Positions 33,958 to 45,289 of a stretch of DNA of 64,000 nucleotides are shown one piece after another. How positions within the stretch are numbered: the first letter of the stretch is position 1; each line of letters begins with the position of its first letter. The notes under the pieces are model-generated. The model ran no database searches and was not told the DNA's origin. It worked only from the letters and a program-made list of their open reading frames with translations. The position numbers and the translations under genes are program-made. Source of the stretch: Stictocephala bisonia (Eukaryota; Arthropoda; Insecta; Hemiptera; Membracidae); NCBI GenBank assembly GCA_035578905.1, contig JAQJVL010002143.1:54468-118467 (forward strand), read 5' to 3'.

Positions 33958-34180
33958 TAAAATAATAACTGTTTAAAAACATGTTTCTAAAAAGAGAGGA
34001 ATGCAGGTGCCGTCTCTTACTTGATACTTCAAGGTCATTGTGAGAAAAATAAAACAGTGAAAACAATAATTGTGACCTACTCATTGTCAGCGAGTGATTC
34101 TATGTAATTCAGTACAAGTAAACGTCACTCAATAAATTTATATTGGCAATATAAGCACAAAATGCACAAATATTACGGTG

Positions 34181-34214
34181 ATCGATTTCGGTGAACCGCG
34201 CTCACCTTCCTCAG
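34181..34214 (-). ncRNA. Second hammerhead-like motif
   Basis: On the minus strand: CTGAGGA, hairpin GGTGAGCGCGGTTCACC, then GAAATC. Stem GGTGA with partner TCACC plus the GAAA box. It resembles the motif at 33871 but has different stem bases, so it is a different family member. No Penelope coding is seen beside it. Confidence 0.35.
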
Positions 34215-34446
34215 ACCAGAGGGATTCACAAAAGAATGGAAAATGGTGTTCAACAACTCAATTTATAGGCCTTGATCACGTGACTCCATTGGCTGGAATT
34301 GTCAAAATGGCGGCTGCTGTGATATTTTTGGTTAATCACTATTGGTTGTTACTTCTGTTTTTTTAGTCGCTGAAAATACAATATTAAAAACTATTTCGGA
34401 ATAAAAATTAACCTGTTCATTCATTTATTTATCACGATATTTATCA

Positions 34447-34598
34447 CAGTGGTATTGACCCACCCACTCACCCATACACGTACAGTATTATTGACCCACC
34501 CACCCACTCACCCACCCATACACGTACAGTGTTATTGACTCACCTGCCCACCCATACACGTACAGTGGTATTGACCAACCCACCCACCCATACATGTA
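34447..34598 (+). repeat. Short tandem repeat, about 36-44 bp, four copies
   Basis: Units of the form CAGTGGTATTGACCCACCC followed by ACTCACCCATACACGTA start near 34447, 34484, 34528 and 34564. The second unit is 8 bases longer. Minisatellite within the intron. Confidence 0.85.
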
Positions 34599-34886
34599 CA
34601 CTAGTATTGAGTACTGTACATGTATTTACATTTAGTAAATACTGTATAGTATTTACATTTATATATGATATATCCTTACTCTTTATCACGATCTTTAAAA
34701 ATAAATAACTTCCAGTATGAGTTATTCCAATAACTCTTCCACATTGATCTGCTATGCGGGCTAGCGCAAGAGGTCAGCCCTACCCTCCTACTTCCCACAC
34801 AGTGAGTAAACGGAGGTTACTTTCTGAACAGCCCTCTTATATTAAATTATTTTAAAGCTAATGAGTAAAATGTAACTTATTTTCAG

Positions 34887-35505
34887 CTTCTTCTGAAGTT
34901 GGACCAATTTTACGTAAATATATTTCCTTGCAACTGAAGCACATTAGAATCCATACTTTTAAGCATGAATCATTTGTAAAGAAATCTTTCCTCATACAAT
35001 TTTATCTAATGAAGAAGTTGTTAGAATTGTGACTCTTATGGTAAAGGTGAACCACTACCATGTATAACGGGATTTTCTGACAAAACTGATTTAAGACAGA
35101 AAAATAAAAATGGTTTCAATATTATTGTACACAGTACAAGTACATCAAATATGAGAAAATCATCCTTCACAATCACACCTACAAGTGATACAGTACGTTT
35201 ACCACATGAATTTCAGGCAAATCATGTTCAATCATCAACAAAAAACTACCAGTGTGAATGCACCATAGAAATAAAGCCAAGCAGCAGTTATCTGGATCCC
35301 AAAGAAACAGTTAAATTCAACGAGAAAGTTGATTGTGGACAAATATTCAAAGTTCCATTGCCTGTAAAATACAGAAGATTGTCATCCAATATTTCTTACA
35401 TAATCACAATAACCTTCAACTTGCTTCACAAAATGTACAAATCTGTCCAAAGTGGTACTTGTGAAAACTTTAAGCTTCAGACCCATACGTTTTCATTATA
35501 TACAG
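34887..35505 (+). CDS. BTB-BACK gene, end of BACK plus PHR-like region; two frame changes
   Basis: It follows TTTTCAG and enters in phase 1, matching the previous exon. The first frame reads SSEVGPILRKYISLQLKHIRIHTF (BACK continuation). Near 34985 the family-like sequence moves to a second frame (EIFPHTILSNEEVV), and near 35035 to a third (GKGEPLPCITGFSDKTDLRQ), which stays open through 35505 (SSFTITPTSDTVRL, YQCECTIEIKPSSSYL, NISYIITITFNLLHKMYKS). That last part occupies the position of the PHR domain and has a comparable beta-rich pattern, but similarity is weak. GT follows at 35506. The frame changes suggest a pseudogene or assembly errors. Confidence 0.6.
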
Positions 35506-37537
35506 GTAATTACTATTATCATTTTAGTTCATTGAAGTTTTTAAAACTGCCTTCAAAATGAATGATCTACATTATTTAGTAATTGTTGTACAACATTTGG
35601 TGTATTCTAGTTATAATAATGCCTTTTCTTGTTAAAGAATCATTTCCAAATGTGTTCATGTTTAGTTAACTATTGTAGTGAATATATGAAGCCATTTTAC
35701 TTGGACTTCGCACCAATTTTAATAACTATATCACTTTAGTAAATAAGTACCATACACACTAATAACAATGCCATCTACTTTCAGCCCTCAGATTGCCGAA
35801 TAGTTTCTTTTAATGAAGGGGATTTTTTTTTAATTTGACTTGCTGCTTGGTAAATACTTGAAATATTACATATTTTTACGTAAGTACCGAACATTATGTA
35901 TCATTTTATTTTTTAAATTCAAAATTAGAACAAGATAATGAATGGCACTGCGAGTCTTTTGATGTATCAAGCCCCTATTTAAACTTGTTCATTGGTCTAC
36001 TTTAGATTTATATTTATTTTATTGCATTTACTAAAAAAAGGACTGGTGAAATAGCCATTATGTTCAACATTGAGTATCTGGAATATCTGTATAACGTTGA
36101 ATGTACAGTACATAATTGATAGTGATATAAACCTTTAATCAATGACGAAGTCAGCCTTAAGCATTCTTGAGCTTGTTTCCAATTACTTGCACATTCTTAA
36201 ACTTAACAAAACCATAGCTTTTTAATTAACAAAGAAAAGATTATGTGCTATTCATTATATTCTATACTTTGAAAAAAAACCAAATTCAACCAGTTTATTT
36301 GGGAATACAAAATTAGAGTGTACATTTTGTGTTTATATAATTTGTTATACTTTTATATATTTTACAAACTAATAAGTTTGGCCCTGTGTTTACTATATAT
36401 TTACATATATAAATTGAAACTGTTTAATTGTTTATATTTATAAGCACAATCATTTACTCCAGCACTGTCAGCTGAATAGTGTAACTTTATAGTTTTACCT
36501 TAATTTTGTATTGGTTTTTGTAAAAGTTTGCCTTACTTTAAATAAAATATCAAACATATTTTATTTCTTATTTGTGACCATTTATTTAATCCTTAATTGC
36601 CTAGTAATATATTTATATTGATAAACTAAGTTATAAGATTAGTTGTGGAAAAAGCCCTGCAATAATGATTATAGTCTGTATGAGAAGATAAGTGTCTGAT
36701 TGACAAATATGTATCTTAGGATGTATTATCAGACTAACCTAACTTGTTCATGCTATCCTGTGTTAGTCTTTATTTATGCTTCAGAAATACTCAAATAAGT
36801 CACTGTGTGAACCAGTGCATGTGCGTGAGGTGATACTAACAATTGGGTTGAAAACCATGGACAAATGTAGTAATTTTTATCATTGTATCAATAGTTTGTC
36901 ATGTACATGTTAAGAGTTATTAATAATGTGTAAATAGGTTAATTTTGAATATTAAAAATAGTAGAAGAGCTTATTTTAAATTCTTTTCCAAAATCGATAT
37001 AGAATTTTTGAATCCACCATCAATATTTGGTTAATACTGCTGTATGTACTGTATGTGTGTGGGTGGGGAGGCCAATAGCTCCTACAGTAATAAGCACACA
37101 CTCTGTATGTGTGTGGGCAGCTGGTGGGGCAATATTACAGCACGTATTCTCTTCATACTATCAGAAATATTAGAAAGCAGTACAAAAATATAATTCAATC
37201 TTATAGTTCTGAAATTTCGTAGAGTTCTTATAGTTAGAATTATAGAAATTTCTTATAGTTCTGTAAAAAATATTTACTGCTTTTTAATTTTTCTGATAAG
37301 ATAATCAGAATTGGTGGATTTGCAAGGATATGTAAAATGTGGTTTGTAGTTTTCTTATAAGTTAAGAAATGTAAACAGTAAAGCATTTTTAACCTATTCA
37401 CTAATAATAAAAAGTACTGGCCCATGTTATTTTACATATCTGTGAGGGCAACTTAGCCAAATAATTATTTATTTTTCCATATGTTCAATTATGATTGTTT
37501 ATTTATGTTTTTAGTTTCATTTAATTAAAATAAACCA
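35506..37537. other. AT-rich region downstream of BACK/PHR exon
   Basis: No open frame of interest. An AATAAA at about 36541 could be a polyadenylation signal for the host gene, but no terminal exon was identified; the PHR-like region looks incomplete, so a further exon is expected. Confidence 0.35.
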
Positions 37538-37539
37538 TT

Positions 37540-37945
37540 CATTAACATGGTCAGAAAACGACAGGTTATTTAAGCTAGAGACGCAAATTTTGCAGTTGAC
37601 AGAACAAATTAATTCCTTACGCCATAGATCAAAATCCTATTTTACATCCGTAGAGTCTAAGAGTAACAATGGAACGAAGAAGAAAAATGGCCAAACTACC
37701 AAATTGATATGTTGGTACCATAACAAGTTCGGAGATAAATGCAGTAAATGCACAATGCTGTGCAATTATAATTCTGGTTCAATTAAAGGTTTGGAAAACT
37801 AGATCCACAATGTCTTAATACGGTGGAAGACAGTATAATCATGCAATCTCGCTGTCTCTTTCTTTATGATTGCCCTACTAAAACAAGATTCTTGATTGAT
37901 TCAGGTGCTGATATTTCAGTCATTCCACCTATTAACCCTAGATCT
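37540..37945 (+). pseudogene. Gypsy-type gag end and protease fragment
   Basis: The + strand reads ENDRLFKLETQILQLTEQI (coiled-coil-like), then TKLICWYHNKFGDKCSKCTMLCNY, the Cys/His element common at the gag-protease junction of arthropod Gypsy elements. In a shifted frame RCLFLYDCPTKTRFLIDSGADISVIPP follows, the retropepsin start with its catalytic DSG. No RT follows. It is a short solitary fragment, unrelated in sequence to Gypsy A, B or B2. Confidence 0.8.
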
Positions 37946-38361
37946 GGGACAATGTAAAAAGTGTATACTGAGATCGCTGTTTGCCGCACGCTGCAAGCCT
38001 TTTTTGTAAATTTGATAAAAAATAGTAAATGAAGCCGTACAGTATAAAACTGCATATTGTTTTTCTTCTCAAGAACCATACTTTCACATGCAATAACTAT
38101 TGTTGGGCTAACAACATTGTGAAGAATTGTTATCATGAGTGGAGTGAATATTTTCAGTAGATGCGCACTGTGTTTTTGTAACTTACAAACCTTATAATCT
38201 CGCAAACCGAATTCTTGTAAATAATTCGAAAATAGCCAAAATGTATGTGCATAATTAGTTGTAGATTATGAATATATAATAAGTTAATCACATTGAAATA
38301 TAAATCATTTTTGGGAAATATTTTTACAAAAAAATAAAATATTTAAAAATTTTGCAGTAGT

Positions 38362-39361
38362 CAAGTTGAACAGACATTATATTAAAGAATTATACAGACA
38401 AGTAAAAGCAATAAAATTATGAAAAAATATCCGTATTGTAGGGAATCATATATAGTATTGAATACATAACCAGTTTTTACTGTGGTATCAAAGTAGAAAT
38501 TTTGTAATACGAAAAAAAAAAATTTTTTAGGCGCAAAAAAGTTTGTAAAATTTCAAAATTATAATATCTCAGAAAAATATGATATTTAATTACATAGAAT
38601 GATATATATCCTAAAATTAAATATTATTATGAATACAAATCACTTTTCAAATGCCGAAAATAATAAAAATTACAGGTTTTATGAAATTATAAGCGAAACT
38701 TGTTTTTTTATGATATTGAACAAAAAAAGACCTAGTTCAAACGTAAATAAAAATATACTAACATTTTTGGGATTTTTTTGTATTACATATTCTAACGAAT
38801 AAGTAGATATATAATTTGTTTCCGTTTATTTCGAAATAAATGTGATAGAAAAAATAAAAAGACAAGTTGAACAGACATTATATTAAAGAATTATACAGAC
38901 AAGTAAAAGCAATAAAATTATGAAAAAATATCCGTATTGTAGGGAATCATATATAGTATTGAATACATAACCAGTTTTTACTGTGGTATCAAAGTAGAAA
39001 TTTTGTAATACGAAAAAAAAAATTTTTTTAGGCGCAAAAAAGTTTGTAAAATTTCAAAATTATAATATCTCAGAAAAATATGATATTTAATTACATAGAA
39101 TGATATATATCCTAAAATTAAATATTATTATGAATACAAATCACTTTTCAAATGCCGAAAATAATAAAAATTACAAGTTTTATGAAATTATAAGCGAAAC
39201 TTGTTTTTTTATGATATTGAACAAAAAAAGACCTAGTTCAAACGTAAATAAAAATATACTAACATTTTTGGGATTTTTTTGTATTACATATTCTAACGAA
39301 TAAGTAGATATATAATTTGTTTCCGTTTATTTCGAAATAAATGTGATAGAAAAAATAAAAA
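38362..39361 (+). repeat. 501-bp tandem duplication
   Basis: Two head-to-tail copies (38362-38862 and 38863-39361) starting CAAGTTGAACAGACATTA. They differ at only a few positions (for example G/A in the codon giving Arg/Lys in a 67-codon open frame present in both). The high identity suggests a recent duplication. The open frame is AT-rich with no recognisable domain and is probably not a gene. Confidence 0.9.
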
Positions 39362-39593
39362 CTGTTGCAAGTGAAACTTTTTATACAAAAATTTTTTCAT
39401 TATTTCTGAGCTTATAAATGTCAAATAATAATTTAGTTTACTGAAATAATCCTGTGGAGTTGTAGTATAGTCCATTGGTGTTAGGCCTATGTAATTATTT
39501 CGTCGTTATCTCATCAGACATGGCGGTAGTCAGCAGGTGTGAAAGAGCAGTCCATTGTGTCCCGCCCTCTGTGTGGCGCAACTGACGGCAAGC

Positions 39594-40142
39594 AAAATCA
39601 AATCAAATCAAATTATCGTTTATTGTCGTACAAATAATTAACAAATTATTGACAACGCAAATTACAGCAATGGCCAAGTCAAGCACAATATAGAATAGAT
39701 AAAGTTCACTTCCTAGATACCAACTTCTTAAGTGCAACAACAATTGGCAATGATAACATTAACACATCAAATTATTTCCCATATGGCTAGAGAACACAGC
39801 GAAAACCAATGCAGCTGTCTGTGAAAGTGAAAATTAAACTTAAAATTAGTTTCAGGGTTGAGGATTTTCAACTCCGAAAAATTCATCCAAACTGTAAAAG
39901 GGTGTGTTTGTAAGCCAGTGAAAGAATTTAGTTTTAAATGATTTAAAGGAATATATTGAAATTAAATGTTGTAATTTATTGTAAATTTTTAATGCTAAAA
40001 CGATGTGGCTATTCAGGGTCTTGCTTAGTCTGTGAAATCCTATTGTGGTTTGTGTCTTATTTCTGATGTTATAATTATGAATGTTTTGTTTAAAGTTTAG
40101 TAAATTTGGATTATCCAGAATGTAAATGGACAGATCATAAAT
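39594..40142 (-). pseudogene. LINE C, 3' end of RT with (GATTT)n tail
   Basis: The minus strand reads YDLSIYILDNPNL, then NIRNKTQTTIGFHRLSKTL, LALKIYNKLQHL, SFKTKFFHWL and ends near FFGVEN, the C-terminal thumb of a CR1/Jockey-group RT. The 3' end at about 39594 has a short AAATC repeat (plus strand), the typical microsatellite tail of this LINE group. The ORF is continued upstream at 43889-44185 across a DNA transposon. Confidence 0.8.
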
Positions 40143-40400
40143 GAGGTGGCGAGAGTCAAAGTGGTATAACTCAATTTTTTTTAATTTTCACTTAACAGCT
40201 GTTTTAAATCAAAAAACAAGCTCTCTGTTTAGTGTAAAAGTGGGATAAATTCTAGTTCATGTTTTCATCAACAGACAGCAGCATTGTTTTCTTACTATTA
40301 CAAAACCTATCTTTTGTTAGAAACAAAGTGGTATAACTCAGACTTATACCACTTTGATTGAAATTTTTAGCTGTATTGTTTGTGAGTCTCAGTAACTGAA

Positions 40401-42430
40401 ATGTCTTTTTATCATGGTAAAAGTTTGGAAGATGCTCTGGGAATGGAAGACACTAGTGAAGAAGAATATGATAGTGATAAGGACAAAGAATACCTTCACA
40501 GACACCCAGTTTGGCTCCCAACCAGGAAGATCTCAGACGGCTGAAGCTTCACTCCCCTGTAGTACCTTTGCCGATAATCATAGAAAACGTGGCTCCTGGG
40601 GCTCATTAACCTCGCAAAAGACTGCAAAGACCTGATGCAACAAAACGTTCTACTGCAAAACGCCTGAGGAATTCAGGTGAATCGTACAAAAACTATAAGG
40701 GTAAAGAAGTAGAAGGTAAGAGATTTCAGAATAAAGATTGTAAATGTCGCCTAAAATGCTCTGAATCTATGACATATGAACAGAGACACATGTTATTCAA
40801 GAATTTTTATAGCATGGCTGACTTTAGCAAGCAAAATGCTTAGCTCGGTGGCCTAATCCATCAAGAACCAGTAGCTGTACGAAAACCCAAAGATGGTAGC
40901 AAGACAGAAAGACAGGCCTCAAATAAATATTACTTACAGGTTGCAGGAAAAACAATCCATGTTTGTAAGCAATTTTTCTTAGATACATTCTGTACTTCAA
41001 ACGGTAGTTTCTAGAATAAAGACTAAAATTTACAATGGTAAATCACCAAGCAAAGACCATAGAGGAAAACATGTTCCTGCAAAGAAAACTCCCAAAAACA
41101 AAATACAAGGTATAGTTGATCATATAAACAGTTTCCCAGCTTTCCAGAGTCACTATATATGTAAAGATAATCCTAACAGGAAATATCTTAGCCCAGAGCT
41201 CAACATCAGAAAAATGTACCAACTGTACCGAGAAAGTTGTACTGCACTTGATGTTTCCTCTGAAAAAGAACACACTTACAGGTATATTTTCAATACTAAA
41301 TTTAACTAACACTTTCATGTCACTAGGAAAGATACCTGTAAGGTGTGTGATAGATTTAAAATAACATCTGATATAGAAACTGATCCCCAGAAAAAGGCTG
41401 CCTTAAAAGTTGAGCACGAAATCCATTTGCAAAAAGCTGAAAAGGCTAGATCCGCGTTGAAAACTGACGGAGAAATGGCAAAAGAAAAAAAAGATGAACT
41501 TTTAGCATTAAGTATAGATCTCCAAAAAGCTCTTCCTTTTCCTAAGCTTTCGGTGTCTGATGCTTACTACAGGCGAAACATGTACTGTTACAACTTAGTT
41601 GTGCATGACCTTGCCATCAATAGTGCTGCAATGTATGTCTGGGATGAGTGTACAGCCTCTCGAGGATCTCAAGAAATCGCTTCAGCAATTTTAAAACACT
41701 TATCATTGCATGTTAGCAATCAAAACCATATCATAATTTTCAGTGACACATGCACTGGGCAAAATAGGAACGTAAAGATTGCCCTCACTCTAATGAAGTT
41801 CGTTCAAGAAAGCTCCTCTGTTGAAATTATAGAACAAAAATTTCTTGTTTCAGGGCATTCGTATTCACCAAATGATTCGGATTTGGTCTAATTGAACAAT
41901 GCGCAAAAAACAAACCAATCTACGTGCCTGATGACTGGTACAACGCTATGGCATCAGCATGAAAAAAGAATAGATTCATAGTAGTTCAGATGGTTGCAAA
42001 AGACTTTTTTTCTACTGAAAACCTAGAAAATGCAATTGTTAGGAGGACTAAAAACACAGATGGGAACAAAGTTAACTGGCTATCAATTCAGTGGCTTCGA
42101 TATGAAAAAAGTAAACCCTTTGAGATCATGTACAAGACAAGACTTGATGGTGACGAACCTTTTAGCATTTTGAATGTACGCATTAATGCATCAGCCAGAG
42201 GTCGTCCTAGGTCTCTCCTGCCCGATCAGGACCTTCTTTACAAGGAACCTCGAATAATCCATGTTTTGAAAAAAAGAGACATGATCTTCCTCCCGAAGTA
42301 TATTCCTCCAGTTTATCATACCTACTTCAGGAATATAAAAAGTGCAAACGCATTGGAAGAAACCAGCTTTCTGACTAATGAAGAAAACATCCCAGATGAC
42401 ACTCCAGAGGAAGAAGAAAATTTACAGTGA
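40401..42430 (+). pseudogene. Sola-like / DUF7869-type transposase, several frame changes
   Basis: It starts MSFYHGKSLEDALGMEDTSEEEYDSD (acidic N-terminus, start at about 40401). Recognisable blocks: KCRLKCSESMTYEQRH (Cys-x3-Cys), VAVRKPKDGSKTERQ, KTIHVCKQFFLDTF, CKVCDRF, KARSALKTDGEMAKEKKDEL, FPKLSVSDAYYRRNMYCYNLVVHDL, WDECTASRGSQEIASAIL, IIIFSDTCTGQNRN and SGHSYSPNDSDL, then a C-terminal part (42008-42430). The DTC-GQNRN and SGHS blocks occur in a large family of transposon proteins in insects annotated as DUF7869 in databases (from memory). Stops and frame shifts are near 40560, 40842, 41030, 41310, 41890 and 41960. The SDTCTGQN aspartate is a likely catalytic residue; that is inference. 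Confidence 0.7.
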
Positions 42431-42789
42431 AGTCAAAAAAAGTGTTCTTCTATTGTCAATTATTATTTTCTGTAATGTCTTTTGAAATGTTACAATTGTT
42501 GACTTATATGCAGTCTGCTAAATAAAAATTGAACTATTTTTGGAAATTAAACTTATTTTTACCTTATGCATTATGTGAGATTTACTTAGAGTTAAAGTGG
42601 TATAACTATTTGAAACATTAATTTTATTAATTTTCTGATAAAAAATAACAATTTAAAAAGTACTATTAGTTAATATAGTCTTTTGTTAACATCATCCAAT
42701 AATTTTAAAAATTGTAACATTAAATCTGATTTTTTTACACCTAATGGGATAAAACGCTCTGTCGTGAAAAGTTGTAGAGAAGTGAGTTA

Positions 42790-43858
42790 ACCCTCGTACC
42801 GCGTTTCGACAAATAATTGTCGACTTGTGTTGATTCTGTACCGCGCTTCGACAAAAAATTGTCGACTTGACATCACTCGATATTATCACTTGTTATAGTA
42901 TACCTATTAGCGCTATGGACAAGATTCATATACCACTGGTCACGGGAAGAGTTACCGATTGTAGTGGTATGCCTAACTTGGTTCTAAGACGACGGGAACA
43001 ATTGAAAATAATATGATGAATATTCGTTGTCCAATGTGAAAGCGATTTTCAAACTGACGCTAGCCTTGGAAGTTTTGTTTACTTGTCTTTCAATTGTATT
43101 TGTAAGTCTTATTATACGTAATTATGGTGTTATTATGATATAATTGTGTTTACATTACTTTTGGTATATACATACAACACACACAAAATTATATTGAAGC
43201 CTTTTTATAAAAGAAAAAAAATTGTGAACATGAAGAATGTCACATTTGTGTGCGTACGCCAGATAAATTTCATCATCATCTGTGGACAACTAAGCTCACA
43301 GCCAGAGGATACCAAGGAAACCATTTTACAAATATATTTTATTTATAGAAAAAGTAATTCTATAAGTTTTAGTACTAGTTAGAAGTCTGTACTGATTATA
43401 TAGAATTTTTAGCAAATTTTTGAAAATTATGTTACCACAGTAACAAATGTTTGTATATATTGTACTACACAGGGTTTTGTAAGTATAATTACTTTTATAC
43501 TACAAATAACATATAAAACCTTTATATATCCTGAAACTAGATGAAATTTGTAATATTTAGGCTATCTTGGAATTTTGAATTTAGCTATAATATATTATTT
43601 TCAAGGTGACCCCTCCCCCTTTTTATGTTTACAAAAGTCATTGTCCGAGATATCATGAGTCATAGAAATTTTTTTTTAACCCCAAAGATGTAATATTTTA
43701 TTATTATTAGATAGCCTGCTTTATTAGGAGTGCAATAATACCACATACAAGTAGGGTTATATAATCTTACTATTTTTTATGATTTTTTGAAAAAATGTCT
43801 GCAAATGCGCTAAAAATTATGTGGCGGTACAGGAAAAAGTATGACCCGGTTCGAGGGT
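42790..43858. mobile_element. TA-flanked MITE, copy 1, in Sola-like TIR
   Basis: The ends ACCCTCGTACCGCG and CGGTTCGAGGGT are inverted for at least 7 bp (looser beyond), flanked by TA (42788-42789 and 43859-43860). Two imperfectly palindromic boxes TCGACAA..TTGTCGA lie near 42808-42826 and 42848-42866. No transposase. A second copy in reverse orientation is at 60358-61745. The insertion interrupts the right terminal repeat of the Sola-like element; ignoring it restores a longer match to the left terminal repeat. Confidence 0.8.
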
Positions 43859-43888
43859 TATACCACTTTGACTCTCACCACCTCAAAT

Positions 43889-44188
43889 ATACAGGTTGAT
43901 TACGATAGGAATTTGTAATTTTTTAAATAATGGTCTGCAGTGTTCACCAGGGTCACTGTTGGAAATAACACGTTTTTTTTTTTTTTTTATGAGTATGAGG
44001 ATCTCCTGTATTCTGGTACAGTTCCCATATAGAGTTAGCCCATATCTAAAAACTGATTGGAAGTATGCAAAGTATGCAGTTTTCACATAGACTGTCGGGA
44101 CAACAATTTTTAGACGATTTAATAAATAGATCACTCGTGATAGTCTAGTACCATTGATTTTACTATACATAGAAGATAGTTCCATCCA
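43889..44188 (-). pseudogene. LINE C, RT fragment (5' truncated)
   Basis: The minus strand reads SRVIYLLNRLKIVVPTVYVKTAYFAYFQSVFRYGLTLYGN, then ILILIKKKKKRVISN and EHCRPLFKKLQIPIVINLYI. This is RT palm/thumb (AYFA-F-x-S-x2-RYG-x3-YGN; LQKKAVR-like; CRPLFK-LxI). The element is truncated at its 5' side near 44188, the normal outcome of incomplete reverse transcription. A poly(T) run at 43973-43988 (poly-Lys codons) looks like slippage. Confidence 0.8.
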
Positions 44189-45123
44189 ATGTTAAATATT
44201 GAGGCGCGGAAAATGGGAGTGACCGTGCTGCAACCTGTCGTCAATCAAGTTAAAGAGGTCGAAATTGCCTCCAGTTTCGACTGTTCGGTTGCACAACCTG
44301 TGAGCAGTAAAGGAACTAATCACTCCCTCTCATTCCCCCATTCTCTCTCTCTTTCTCTCGAGACGCTCATCCGGAAGTACTTGTCTACTCTCCCCCCTCC
44401 ACCTGTCTACTTTCGCCGATTGGCCTTGATAGTGGGTCAAAGGGGGATATTGTTCCGTGCTGTGGTTTATCTTACACGGAAAGGAATCGCGATCTTTTAT
44501 TTAGGCCTTAGGGATTTGTGTATATAAAAAATGTTAGGGGACATTTTTGTTATTTTGTCAATGTAAATAACAGTGTGTTACAGATGTTTAGTTAAAACAT
44601 TACGCATTATCTAAAATTTGAAGTGCATTTGATAACAGGTAAGAGCACAGCCTACATATTTAATTACATATGTTAGATTGTATAAAAACTTGGCAGAATA
44701 GATCACGAACAGTTTTAAGTTTTATTGTTGTAGTACAGCTGCAGTTTGCGTTTGTATAACGACTTAGGCCTATGTAAAAAAATTAATCAATAAATATAAT
44801 TCATTACTGTAATTCCATTCATATACGTATCGGATATACATAGGAATACCCAATATATTATGTCAAAGAGATGCTGGCGCCTGCTGACGACTAAAAATGT
44901 CATATACAGTATTCATAAACTGGTTTCTGTTCGTTTATTATTTATTAAACAGCTTTAATATTACACTGATACCACTAGACTCGCGTCTGGCTCTAGCCGC
45001 CGAATAGATAAGACGCGTTGTCTCATAGCTCAGCGATTACAGGCTCTTGCACGACAATTCGTGTTGCCATGTGTATAGTTTGGTACATTTTTTCAGCGGT
45101 TTTATGCTAATAATTTTGTTACA
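44189..45123. other. Unassigned segment upstream of PHD exon
   Basis: GC content is higher at 44190-44530, including a CT-rich stretch (near 44325-44365), then AT-rich. There is no supported gene. The CT-rich character resembles the inverted sequence at 58890-59030, but alignment was not convincing. Confidence 0.35.
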
Positions 45124-45239
45124 GTGTCATCTAACTGTGGTGTGTGTGGTAAACTGTGTTCGGAGGGAGATGTTCTGAATTGTGCCGGAACATGTGGGAA
45201 AGCTTTTCACACGAAATGCGTTAAGGACGACATGGAGGG
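45124..45239 (+). CDS. Candidate PHD-finger exon
   Basis: Between TTTTGTTACAG and GGTAAGA lies an open stretch reading SSNCGVCGKLCSEGDVLNC, AGTCGKAFHTKC and VKDDMEG. The spacing Cys-x2-Cys-x9-Cys-x3-Cys-x4-His-x2-Cys is the first five to six ligands of a PHD finger (the last two would be in a following exon). It has consensus splice sites. PHD fingers of this type are found both in host chromatin proteins and in the ORF1 of CR1-group LINEs, such as LINE A here, so a LINE-derived or captured origin is possible. No downstream partner exon was identified; the nearest downstream coding is an unrelated LINE endonuclease fragment. Confidence 0.5.
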
Positions 45240-45289
45240 TAAGAATCATGCGTAGATCATATTTTTGTCAGATATAGATAAATAGATAG

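Larger units (their letters stand above)
40143..43884 (+). mobile_element. Sola-like DNA transposon in LINE C
   Basis: Terminal inverted repeats starting GAGGTGG[C/T]GAGAGTCAAAG run at least 28 bp with one mismatch, and further (GTGGTATAACTCA) if the later MITE at 42790-43858 is ignored. The target duplication is AAAT (40139-40142 and 43885-43888); without the element the LINE codons join in frame (LYI|YDLS). A 4-bp duplication and a 5' GAG terminus fit the Sola superfamily. The encoded protein is described separately. Superfamily naming is tentative. Confidence 0.75.

Noticed and set aside
38599..39303. Two 67-codon paralogous genes
   Set aside because: Explained by the 501-bp tandem duplication; no sign of coding selection or homology.
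42786..43860. TTAA (piggyBac) target for the MITE
   Set aside because: The right flank is TTAT in both genomic copies, each at a different element end; a TA duplication explains both and restores the Sola-like TIR.
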